Part shown: positions 32,872 through 39,521 of the stretch, in pieces
Numbering within the stretch: the first letter of the stretch is position 1
Layout: the number at the start of each line of letters is the position of its first letter
From: Hymenobacter sp. IS2118
GTDB taxonomy: Bacteria; Bacteroidota; Bacteroidia; Cytophagales; Hymenobacteraceae
DNA: 39,521 nt
Assembly (NCBI RefSeq): GCF_000715495.1
Contig: NZ_JNLX01000125.1
Location: 1 to 39,521 of the forward strand
Direction: 5' to 3'
Position numbers and translations under genes: made by a program
The notes under the pieces: generated by a model
Databases searched by the model: none
The model's input: the letters and a program-made list of their open reading frames with translations, nothing else
What the model was told of the DNA's origin: nothing

Positions 32872-33984
32872 CTAGGCCAGCACCGGCCCGACGGCAGGGG
32901 TGGTTTCGCGCAATGACCGGGACGGCGGCAGTGGCCGCCAGGTCAGGTCTTCGGCCAGTTCGTCGTTCTCGCGCAACGTTGCCAGCGCCCGCAGCCGCAT
33001 CAGGCGCGACGACCGAAAATCCGGGTCGTGGAAATTCATTTCCGCGAGTTTGCTGCTCAGCTCGGCAATGGTGTCTGCCAGCGTAAACAGGGGCTGGTGC
33101 GCCGGAGCCAGCTGCCGAAACAGGCCGAAATCGACCCGGTAAGAGCGCCGGTCGGCTGGCGCATGGGGGCTGATTTGCACGCGGGTGCCGGGCAAGTGCT
33201 CCGCTACCGCCTCGGCCAGCTCCCGCACCCGGTAGTTCCAGGCATCGCTGCCCACGTTCAACGACAGGAACGGGCCGCCCAGCGGAGTCGCGCGCTCCAC
33301 GGCCCAGAGCACCGCGCGGGCCATGTCGCACACATGAATGAGGGGCCGCCAGGGCGTGCCATCGCTCAGGATGTTGATTTCGCCGCTGGCTACGGCGCTG
33401 GCCACAAAGTCGTTGAGCACCAAATCGAGCCGCAGCCGCTCGCTCCAGCCGCAGGCGGTAGCGAAGCGCAGGCACGTCACCCGGAACTTATCATCGGCCA
33501 AAACGGCCAGAGCCCGCTCGGTGGCGGCCTTGGAGCGGGCATAGGCCGTGAGCGGCTGCAGAAATGACTCCTCGGTCTTGCTTTCCTCACCTCCCAGCCC
33601 ATACACGCTGCACGAGCTGGCAAACACGAAGGAGCGCACCCCGTGCCCCTTGGCCAGCCGCGCCAGATTCACGCTGGCCTCGTGGTTGATGGCCATGGTC
33701 ACCTCCTCGTAGGCCGTGCCCATGGGGTCGTTGGAAATGGCCGCCAGGTGCACCACCACGTGCACCCCCACCAGCAGGCTGGCAGGCATCAGGCGCACAT
33801 CGCCATATACCTGCCGGTCGAGGCTGCACTCGGCCAGCCGCCCCGTGCTGGTGAGGCAATGCGCAAACAGGCCCAGGTCGTAGCCAATCAGCTCAGCATC
33901 GGGGTAGGCCTGGCGCAGCTGGCGCACCACGCCCGGCCCCACGTAGCCCAGGTTGCCGGTGATGAGAATGCGAGGGGAAGTCAT
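32872..33984 (-). CDS. Extended SDR NAD-dependent sugar epimerase/dehydratase
   Basis: Rossmann-fold nucleotide-sugar enzyme of 370 residues. The ATG at 33982-33984 is used; the open frame beyond it is the C-terminal part of the preceding gene read in another phase. NAD-binding GNLGYVG (residues 10-16), Ser124 in FASSCSVYG and the catalytic Tyr148/Lys152 pair in YARSKAATE are all present, as is ATACGWSERLRLDLVLNDFVASAV. The SVYG/YxxxK arrangement fits 4-epimerases or 4-reductases. It might reduce or epimerise the C-methylated 4-keto sugar made by its neighbours. It is not an obvious CDP-glucose 4,6-dehydratase, an activity the cluster would need. Confidence 0.9.
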   Translation of the reverse strand: MTSPRILITGNLGYVGPGVVRQLRQAYPDAELIGYDLGLFAHCLTSTGRLAECSLDRQVYGDVRLMPASLLVGVHVVVHLAAISNDPMGTAYEEVTMAINHEASVNLARLAKGHGVRSFVFASSCSVYGLGGEESKTEESFLQPLTAYARSKAATERALAVLADDKFRVTCLRFATACGWSERLRLDLVLNDFVASAVASGEINILSDGTPWRPLIHVCDMARAVLWAVERATPLGGPFLSLNVGSDAWNYRVRELAEAVAEHLPGTRVQISPHAPADRRSYRVDFGLFRQLAPAHQPLFTLADTIAELSSKLAEMNFHDPDFRSSRLMRLRALATLRENDELAEDLTWRPLPPSRSLRETTPAVGPVLA

Positions 33985-34048
33985 AAGCGAAGCGGAAGGC
34001 GTGCCGCACGGCACTGGGTAAAGAATGGAAAAGGAAGGGCTGCCGGGT

Positions 34049-34957
34049 TCAGTCCGACGGCATGTGCAGGCCCGGCAGGTACTGGAGGGCCAGGGGCAGC
34101 CGGTGCCCGTTGGGGGCCGCAGCGGGCACGCGCCGGCGCGGCGCGGCAGGGGCAGCCGGCGCGGGCACCTCTTCGGTCGGGCCCCACACTTTCCAGGCGG
34201 CCTGGCCGCGCCGCCACAAGTCCTCCAGCAGGTTGCGGTCGCGCAGGGTGTCCATGGGCTGCCAGAAGCCCTCGTGGCGGTAAGCCGCCAGCTGGCCCTG
34301 GGCCGCGAGGGCTTCGAGCGGGCCGCGCTCCCACACGGTGTCGTCGTTGTCGATGTAGTCGAGCACGGCGGGCTCCAGCACAAAAAAGCCCCCGTTCACC
34401 CAGGGCGTCAGGCCGCCGTCGGGCTTCTCGCTGAAGTTGCTCACTTTGTGTTCGCTTTCGCCCAGATTGAAAACCCCGAAGCGACCGGGCTGGTGCACGG
34501 CCGTGAGGGTAGCCAGCGTGCCCTGCTGCTGATGAAACCTGATGCTGGCCCCAATGTCAATGTTGCCCACGCCGTCGCCGTAGGTCAGGCAAAAGGTTTC
34601 GTCATCGAGGTAGCTGCGCACGCGGCGCAGGCGGCCCCCGGTCATGGTTTCCAGGCCAGTATTCACCAGCGTCACCGTCCACGGCTCGGCGGTTTGGTGG
34701 CGCACCTTCATCTCGTTGCAGTCAAGATGAAAGGTGACATCGGCATGCTGCAGGAAATAATCGGCAAAAAACTGCTTGATGAGGTGGCCTTTGTAGCCGC
34801 AGCAAATCACGAAATCGGTGATGCCGTGGTGGGCGTAGATTTTCATGATGTGCCACAGAATCGGCAGCCCGCCGATTTCGACCATGGGCTTGGGCCGCAA
34901 CCCGCTTTCCTCGCTGATGCGGGTGCCGTAGCCGCCCGCCAGAATAACTGCTTTCAT
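34049..34957 (-). CDS. rfbF: Glucose-1-phosphate cytidylyltransferase
   Basis: Makes CDP-glucose from glucose-1-phosphate and CTP, the first step to CDP-linked deoxy sugars. The ATG at 34955-34957 gives [41 protein letters not shown], the RfbF signature with the nucleotide loop and the PKPM motif. Further family blocks are [29 protein letters not shown] with the metal-binding Asp, [19 protein letters not shown] and [17 protein letters not shown]. The catalytic core (~257 residues) is complete; a Pro/Ala-rich 45-residue C-terminal tail ([20 protein letters not shown]...) is extra and probably disordered. It starts 10 bp after the WecG-type gene. Confidence 0.93.
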   Translation of the reverse strand: MKAVILAGGYGTRISEESGLRPKPMVEIGGLPILWHIMKIYAHHGITDFVICCGYKGHLIKQFFADYFLQHADVTFHLDCNEMKVRHQTAEPWTVTLVNTGLETMTGGRLRRVRSYLDDETFCLTYGDGVGNIDIGASIRFHQQQGTLATLTAVHQPGRFGVFNLGESEHKVSNFSEKPDGGLTPWVNGGFFVLEPAVLDYIDNDDTVWERGPLEALAAQGQLAAYRHEGFWQPMDTLRDRNLLEDLWRRGQAAWKVWGPTEEVPAPAAPAAPRRRVPAAAPNGHRLPLALQYLPGLHMPSD

Positions 34958-34967
34958 GGCACAAATG

Positions 34968-35837
34968 CTAGGAGTGAAAAGAAGCAAGCACGGGAGCTGG
35001 CCGGGCCGCAAAGTGCCTGCGGAAGCGGGGCTGGGCGCGTAGTCGGCGGGGCCGGTCGGGGCGGGGGGCCGGGGCTTTCGCGGCCCAGTGGGCCAGCAGC
35101 TGGCACGCCAGCAGCCACACAAACCAGGTGTTGGTAACGAAGTAGCGCCGGGCCAGGCGGCGTGGCTCAAGGCAGAGCCGGAAGGCCCATTCCAGCCACA
35201 GCTGGCGCGCCCAAAGGGGAAGGCGCGGTTCCAGCCCGGCGTACACCATAAAGGCCTGGCCCACCCCCACCATGCAGGCCCGCACCCGGCCGCGGTGGTC
35301 GGCCATCCAGCGCTCCTGCCGGGGGCAGCCCAGGGCCACAAACACCAGGTCGGGGTCGGCGGCGTTGATAGCGGCCACGGCCGCGGCGTCCTCTTCGGGG
35401 GTGAGGGGCCGGAAGGGCGGCGCGTGGTAGCCGGCCACGCGCAGCGTGGGCAGCTCGCGGTGCACCCGCGCCAGCATGGCGGCCAGCACGGCCTCGGTGG
35501 TGCCGTAGAAGTACACCGACTGGCCGCGGGCGGCAGCTTCGGTCAGCAGCGCGGGCAGCAAATCCATGCCCGCCACGCGGGGCTGGGGCCGGCCGTGCAG
35601 CCAGCCCAGGGCCGCTGCCACGGGGCTGCCATCCGGCGTCACCACGCTGGCGTGATTAAGGAGCTGCCGAAAGGTCGCGTGCAGGTGCGCTTCTACCAGC
35701 ATGTGCGCATTGGCGCAGCACACGTAGGCCGAGGTGCGGGCCGCGCCCAGCCGCAGAATGATGTCAATGAACTCGGGCACCGCTCCGGTTGAGACGTGGG
35801 CGTCGAGAACCAGGCGCTTCGGGAGGAGAATTGGCAT
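34968..35837 (-). CDS. WecG/TagA/CpsF-family glycosyltransferase (GT26)
   Basis: Membrane-associated transferase of 289 residues that adds the second sugar to a lipid-linked primer in surface glycan synthesis. Family blocks: [42 protein letters not shown], where the TPDG motif carries the likely catalytic Asp, then [34 protein letters not shown], and [19 protein letters not shown]. The C-terminal [24 protein letters not shown] provides the hydrophobic/basic membrane contact; the last ~30 residues are Arg/Pro-rich. It lies 83 bp after the initiating phosphotransferase gene, so the two probably act in sequence. Confidence 0.92.
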   Translation of the reverse strand: MPILLPKRLVLDAHVSTGAVPEFIDIILRLGAARTSAYVCCANAHMLVEAHLHATFRQLLNHASVVTPDGSPVAAALGWLHGRPQPRVAGMDLLPALLTEAAARGQSVYFYGTTEAVLAAMLARVHRELPTLRVAGYHAPPFRPLTPEEDAAAVAAINAADPDLVFVALGCPRQERWMADHRGRVRACMVGVGQAFMVYAGLEPRLPLWARQLWLEWAFRLCLEPRRLARRYFVTNTWFVWLLACQLLAHWAAKAPAPRPDRPRRLRAQPRFRRHFAARPAPVLASFHS

Positions 35838-35919
35838 GAGAAAATACGTGAAAAAAGTAAAAGACTAACGAGGCAAAGGCCCGAAGGGAATTAAATACAA
35901 AACGCTCAATAAAAGATGA

Positions 35920-37317
35920 TTAGTAGGCGTTTTCTTCGCCGCGAACCATGTTGCGCACGGTTTTTCCGATGATTTCCAGGTCCATTCGGAAAGACCAGTT
36001 CTCCATGTACTTCAGGTCGTATTCCACGCGCTTTTCCATGGCATTGGGCGCGCGGGTTTCGCCCCGGCAGCCGTTCACCTGCGCGTAGCCCGTGATGCCG
36101 GGCGTGACGGCGTGGCGCAGCTGGTAGGTTTGCAGGCGCTGGGAGTATTCCGCGAGTTGCGAAATCATGTTGGGCCGGGGCCCCACTACCGACATGTGCC
36201 CCAGCAGCACGTTGAAGAATTGGGGCAGCTCGTCGAGGTTGTACTTGCGCAGGTAGTAGCCCACGCGGGTCACCCGCGGGTCGGCCTTGCAGGCCTGCAG
36301 CTCGGTTTGCCCGTGGCCGGTGTGCATGGTGCGCAACTTGTAGCACGGAAACAGCTGGTTGCGCCGCCCCGGCCGCATTTGCTTAAAAAACACCGGCCCC
36401 CGCGAATCAAGCTTGATGGCCAGCGCCAGCACCGGCATCAGCAGCGGAAACAGCAGCCCGATAACCAGCCCCGAAAACACCACGTCGAAGCTGCGCTTCA
36501 GCACCTGGTTGGCCCACATGGCCAGCGGCTCGCGGCGCACCGTCAGAATGGGCAGGTGGTCGTAGTGGTACACGCTCACGTCCTGGCGCATGGTGCCGTG
36601 GTAGTCGGGCACGATACGAAAAGACAGGAAATTATGAATGGCAAAGTCTGAGAGCTCGCTGATTAGCTGATGGTTGTCGAAGGGCAGCGCGAAGTAGATT
36701 TCATCCACCGGCGTGGCCTGGCAGTAGGCCTTCACCTCGGCCACCGTGCCGCGCACCAGGGGCCGCAGGGCCGGTGCCACGGGCTCATCGGCAAAAAACC
36801 CTTTGAAATGGGTGCCGGCCGGGTCGTGGGCGGCCAGGAAGTGGTAGAGGCGCTGCCCGCTTTCGCTGGCGCCCACTATCACAAAGCGGCTGTGGGGCTC
36901 GGCAAAGTAGCGCTGGTAAGAGCGGTAGCAAAAGGCCACCCCAAACCGGCCCAGCACCACGCCCGTCATGGCCAGCCCATACACCAGCAGCAGCTCGTTC
37001 AACGGCATCAGCTGCCGTTGCAGCAGCACCGCGGTGCCCAGCAGCAACGCGCCATGCATCAGAAAAGTCCGGAGCAGATACCCCAGCTTTTCGGCGTAGG
37101 TAATCAGGCGGTCAAGGCGGAAAATGTTGGCGTATTGCCGCGAGAGCATCCACCAAAGCAGCGCGAAAATGATGAAAAGCAGCGGCGCGTAACCCGCAAA
37201 CTCCCAGCTTTGGGATACATGAAAACGGACCAGCCGGAATGCCCCGAAAATGATGGCCACATCCAGCACCGGCAGTAGAAACCGAGTCGAGTCGGCGTAA
37301 TGCGCATATCGTACCAT
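35920..37317 (-). CDS. Undecaprenyl-phosphate glycosylphosphotransferase (WcaJ/CpsE-like initiating enzyme)
   Basis: Polyprenyl glycosylphosphotransferase of 465 residues that starts repeat-unit synthesis by transferring hexose-1-phosphate to undecaprenyl phosphate in the inner membrane. Four N-terminal membrane helices (~10-135: FLLPVLDVAIIFGAF, YAPLLFIIFALLWWM, TFLMHGALLLGTAVLL, LLLVYGLAMTGVVLG), a Rossmann-like CoA-binding-type domain (FVIVGASESGQRLYHF), the re-entrant helix (DVVFSGLVIGLLFPLLMPVLALAIKLDSRGPVFFKQMRPGR) and the catalytic end with YKLRTM, LRKYNLDELPQFFNVL and MSVVGPRPNM are present. This is the typical WcaJ length. It is the first gene of the minus-strand cluster and probably carries its promoter upstream (37318-37560). 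Confidence 0.94.
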   Translation of the reverse strand: MVRYAHYADSTRFLLPVLDVAIIFGAFRLVRFHVSQSWEFAGYAPLLFIIFALLWWMLSRQYANIFRLDRLITYAEKLGYLLRTFLMHGALLLGTAVLLQRQLMPLNELLLVYGLAMTGVVLGRFGVAFCYRSYQRYFAEPHSRFVIVGASESGQRLYHFLAAHDPAGTHFKGFFADEPVAPALRPLVRGTVAEVKAYCQATPVDEIYFALPFDNHQLISELSDFAIHNFLSFRIVPDYHGTMRQDVSVYHYDHLPILTVRREPLAMWANQVLKRSFDVVFSGLVIGLLFPLLMPVLALAIKLDSRGPVFFKQMRPGRRNQLFPCYKLRTMHTGHGQTELQACKADPRVTRVGYYLRKYNLDELPQFFNVLLGHMSVVGPRPNMISQLAEYSQRLQTYQLRHAVTPGITGYAQVNGCRGETRAPNAMEKRVEYDLKYMENWSFRMDLEIIGKTVRNMVRGEENAY

Positions 37318-37741
37318 GAGCTTGGGCTGTAAAAGTGAAGCAGGTAAACCGGGTTCGCGAGCATGACTTGGCCGGGAAGTATGGTGAAGGAATGGAAGTA
37401 ATTTTCACTAATCAATGATATAGTTGAATGTTGCGAATGATGACATTTCGGGTTTTTCGGAAAAATCATACTTTTACCAGCCGTAAAGGGGCTTTATGGG
37501 GCTACCCACTTGGCATAGGACAACTAATTTTTATGGTACTACCCTGGGAGTAATTTTCAATTTAGGAGGCTGCCCTTCGCGTTTTATCCTGGCATGCCCG
37601 GCCACCGGTCGGCGGGTGCCGGGCATGACAGGCGTCTCGAAACAAGCGCTTTCGCTTGCTTGAGGGCATAAAAAAACCTGGCCATGATGGCCAGGTTTTT
37701 TTAGCAGGGGAGCTCAAAAGAGCAGGGGCGCTGCCTAATCT
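37318..37741. other. Intergenic region between the polysaccharide cluster and the T9SS adhesin gene
   Basis: No gene is supported. It contains an AT-rich stretch (37400-37560) likely to hold the promoter of the polysaccharide cluster, with a near-palindrome TTTTTCGGAAAAA (37453-37465). Towards the other gene there is a 10-bp-stem hairpin CATGCCCGGC/GCCGGGCATG (37593-37627), a small AAGCG/CGCTT hairpin (~37645-37659) and a terminator. Confidence 0.5.
37671..37701. terminator. Bidirectional intrinsic terminator
   Basis: AAAAAACCTGGCCA (37671-37684), a TGA loop and TGGCCAGGTTTTTT (37688-37701) form a perfect 14-bp hairpin with A and T tracts, functional in either direction. It lies about 40 bp after the stop codon of the minus-strand T9SS gene, which it most likely ends. 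Confidence 0.85.
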
Positions 37742-39521
37742 TTACGTCCGCGCCGGCTTTTGCCTTGCTGCGGGCCACGGTAAGATTTTCATGCTGTACG
37801 TTCCCTGCGACAGGTCACCGGTCAGCATTGCCTGGCTGGGGGCATTGGCCGAAACCGTTGAGCGCTGGCGCTGCACCAGGCTGCCCTGGCTGTTGAACAA
37901 GCCGAAGTTCATTTTCTCGGTTTCGACCACAGCCACCTGTACCTGCGAATCGGCGCTGATGGGGTTTGGGTACACGCTAAAGCCGTTGGTGGTGGGGCTG
38001 GTGCTACGCATCGCCGTGGTGTTCTGTTTCCAGATTTCGAGGCCCGAGAGGTTGGCGTTGCCGCCGGCGGTGCTCACGTTGAGCGTGCCGTCGGTGACGG
38101 TGGCCGTCAGCGGGCCAACCCGCTCCCAGTGGCCGGCCGCGCCGGTGCTGTAGCCGCTGCGCAGGGTCTGGCCTTCGAGCTGGATGCTGAGCGTTTCGGG
38201 GCTGTTGTCTTCCCAGATGTAGAGGTAGACCGAGTAGGTGCCGCTGGCCAGGCCGCGCACGGCCAGGGTGGGGCCGGTGCCGAAGAGAGCGGAGGTAATC
38301 ATGCCCGCGCGGGCCGCGTCGGTGGCCGGGTTGAGGGCCGCGCCGGCGTTGGCCCAGCCCGAGGCGTTGGTGCTGAAGTTGGCCGCCGTGGCGCTGGCTT
38401 CCCACGTACGCCCGTCGATGGTTGCGGCCGGGCCGCCCAGGTTAAAGGCGCGCAAGAACGTCGCATTCGTGGGACCGGTGGCCAGGCTGCTCTTGGGTGC
38501 CGTCACGGTCAGGCTCTTGGCCGTCGAGGTTGTGGTGGCACCGGCGTTGTCGGTGGCGCGGGCCGTCAGGCTCAGGGTGCCGGCGGCAGCGGGCGTGAAG
38601 CTGAGGGAGTACGGGGCCGTCAGGTCCTCGCCGAGCTTGGTGGTGCCGCTGAAGAACTCCACTTTGCTCACCGTGCCATTGGCGTCGGCGGCGGTCGCGG
38701 TCAGGGCCAGGGCCGTGCCTACCGTGCCCGTGGCGGGTGCGCTCAGGCTCACTGTCGGCGGCGTGTTGGCCGGGGCGGGGGTGGTGTTCTGTTTCCAGAT
38801 TTCGAGGCCCGAGAGGTTGGCGTTGCCGCCGGCGGTGCTCACGTTGAGCGTGCCATCGGTGACGGTGGCCATCAGGGGGCCAACCCGCTCCCAGTGGCCG
38901 GCCGCGCCGGTGCTGTAGCCGGTGCGCAGGGTCTGGCCTTCGAGCTGGATGCTGAGCGTTTCGGGGCTGTTGTCTTCCCAGATGTAGAGGTAGACCGAGT
39001 AGGTGCCGCTGGCCAGGCCGCGCACGGCCAGCGTGGGGCCGGTGCCGAAGAGAGCGGAGGTAATCATGCCCGCGCGGGCCGCGTCGGTGGCCGGGTTGAG
39101 GGCCGCGCCGGGGCGGGACCAGCCCGAGGCGTTGGTGCTGAAGTTGGCCGCCGTGGCGCTGGCTTCCCACGTGCGTCCGTCGATGGTTGCGGCCGGGCCG
39201 CCCAGGTTGAAGGCGCGCAAGAACGTCGCGTTTGTGGGGCTGCCCGCTGTGGTGGGCGCTGTTGTCGTGCCAGTCGTCACGGTCACGCTCTTCGCCGTCG
39301 AGGTTGTGGTGGCGCCGGCGTTGTCGGTGGCGCGGGCCGTCAGGCTCAGGGTGCCGGCGGCAGCGGGCGTGAAGCTGAGGGAGTACGGGGCCGTCAGGTC
39401 CTCGCCGAGCTTGGTGGCGCCGCTGAAGAACTCCACTTTGCTCACCGTGCCGTTGGCGTCGGCGGCGGTTGCGGTCAGGGCCAGGGCCGTGCCTACCGTG
39501 CCCGTGGCGGGTGTGCTCAGG
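37742..39521 (-). CDS. T9SS-exported repeat protein with Ig-like and malectin-like domains (5' end outside window)
   Basis: The last ~590 residues of a large surface or secreted protein; the frame is open to the window edge. From its visible start it alternates bacterial Ig-like domains (VGTALALTATAADANGTVSKVEFFSG ... AAAGTLSLTARATDNAGATTT) with malectin-like carbohydrate-binding domains (FLRAFNLGGPAATIDGRTWEA ... SGTYSVYLYIWEDNSPETLSIQLEGQTL ... NLSGLEIWKQN). Two Ig-plus-malectin units are visible, nearly identical in DNA. The end (NGFSVYPNPISADSQVQVAV ... MNFGLFNSQGSLVQRQRSTV ... GDLSQGTYSMKI) is a T9SS type A sorting domain. Its last ~13 residues (LPWPAARQKPART) do not fit; in the next frame TVARSKAKAGADVKIRQ follows, so a one-base deletion near 37785 is possible. 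Likely binds glycans, perhaps the polysaccharide made next door. Confidence 0.87.
   Translation of the reverse strand, partial: LSTPATGTVGTALALTATAADANGTVSKVEFFSGATKLGEDLTAPYSLSFTPAAAGTLSLTARATDNAGATTTSTAKSVTVTTGTTTAPTTAGSPTNATFLRAFNLGGPAATIDGRTWEASATAANFSTNASGWSRPGAALNPATDAARAGMITSALFGTGPTLAVRGLASGTYSVYLYIWEDNSPETLSIQLEGQTLRTGYSTGAAGHWERVGPLMATVTDGTLNVSTAGGNANLSGLEIWKQNTTPAPANTPPTVSLSAPATGTVGTALALTATAADANGTVSKVEFFSGTTKLGEDLTAPYSLSFTPAAAGTLSLTARATDNAGATTTSTAKSLTVTAPKSSLATGPTNATFLRAFNLGGPAATIDGRTWEASATAANFSTNASGWANAGAALNPATDAARAGMITSALFGTGPTLAVRGLASGTYSVYLYIWEDNSPETLSIQLEGQTLRSGYSTGAAGHWERVGPLTATVTDGTLNVSTAGGNANLSGLEIWKQNTTAMRSTSPTTNGFSVYPNPISADSQVQVAVVETEKMNFGLFNSQGSLVQRQRSTVSANAPSQAMLTGDLSQGTYSMKILPWPAARQKPART

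Noticed and set aside
32872..34383. Apparent 503-residue protein including the SDR
   Set aside because: The residues before MTSPRILITG are the cytidylyltransferase gene read in another phase; the real start is at 33984.
34049..35341. Apparent 430-residue protein including RfbF
   Set aside because: The N-terminal extension is out-of-phase translation of the GT26 gene; RfbF starts at 34957 with its canonical MKAVILAGG.
38041..39521. Direct repeats considered as a CRISPR array or satellite
   Set aside because: The units are 765-774 bp, in frame, and encode protein domains.
1..39521. tRNA, rRNA, riboswitch or CRISPR array
   Set aside because: I found no cloverleaf, rRNA-like stretch, conserved riboswitch core or short regularly spaced repeats when reading the intergenic regions; a tRNAscan or Infernal search would be decisive.

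Overview
The window looks like a piece of a high-GC Bacteroidetes chromosome, most like Hymenobacter or a close relative. The evidence is two secreted proteins with type IX secretion (T9SS) C-terminal sorting domains, a TonB-dependent receptor remnant, a LytS/LytTR two-component pair, Bacteroidetes-style Crp/Fnr and MarR regulators, one TAnnTTTG-type -7 promoter element, and G/C-rich third codon positions. The genus is an inference; no rRNA or other marker gene is present. I saw no tRNA, rRNA or CRISPR array.

Layout. (1) 1-700: right end of an IS5-family insertion sequence whose left end lies outside the window, abutting an RND efflux pump gene (720-3805) that carries a one-base frameshift. 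A DinB/DUF1569-type protein follows. (2) 4344-5503: degraded DNA with a TonB-receptor C-terminal fragment, a 173-bp MITE-like inverted repeat and a strong bidirectional terminator. (3) 5504-7350 (minus): 3-methyladenine DNA glycosylase I and a DUF763 protein, a probable two-gene DNA-repair operon. (4) 7407-12469: a MarR regulator divergent from a tripartite efflux operon (TolC-like, EmrA-like, EmrB-like); the EmrA-like gene is frameshifted near its 3' end. (5) 12548-16282 (minus): two MORN/YwqK-like secreted proteins (one fused to a PD40 propeller) and a LytTR response regulator with its LytS-type kinase. (6) 16283-17923: a gene graveyard with an IPT/TIG-domain fragment and a serine-recombinase DNA-binding tail. 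(7) 17924-20916: a small unknown protein, a Crp/Fnr regulator, a double-domain universal stress protein and a PAS-LuxR regulator. (8) 21239-25029 (plus): GT61 and GT2 glycosyltransferases and a secreted T9SS protein with two tandem unknown domains. (9) 25234-37317 (minus): eleven genes for surface polysaccharide biosynthesis. (10) 37742-39521: 3' part of a T9SS adhesin-like protein with near-identical 765-bp repeats.

How the genes fit together. The long minus-strand cluster starts with the lipid-linked initiating sugar transferase and a WecG/TagA/CpsF transferase. It continues with genes for making and decorating an unusual nucleotide sugar: glucose-1-phosphate cytidylyltransferase, an extended SDR, an RmlC-family epimerase, a TylC3/NovU-type sugar C-methyltransferase, a DUF4910 aminopeptidase-like protein, a glutamate-1-semialdehyde-aminomutase-like aminotransferase, another methyltransferase and an ATP-grasp ligase. 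The set suggests a branched, C-methylated and possibly amino- or amide-substituted sugar, activated at least initially as CDP-glucose. No CDP-glucose 4,6-dehydratase, flippase or polymerase is visible, so the pathway must be completed elsewhere. This cluster is the best candidate for undescribed chemistry here.

Caution on sequence quality: two genes (RND pump, EmrA-like adaptor) and possibly a third (the T9SS repeat protein) each appear to lack a single base, two of them in short G or C runs. Either these genes are decaying or the assembly has indel errors.
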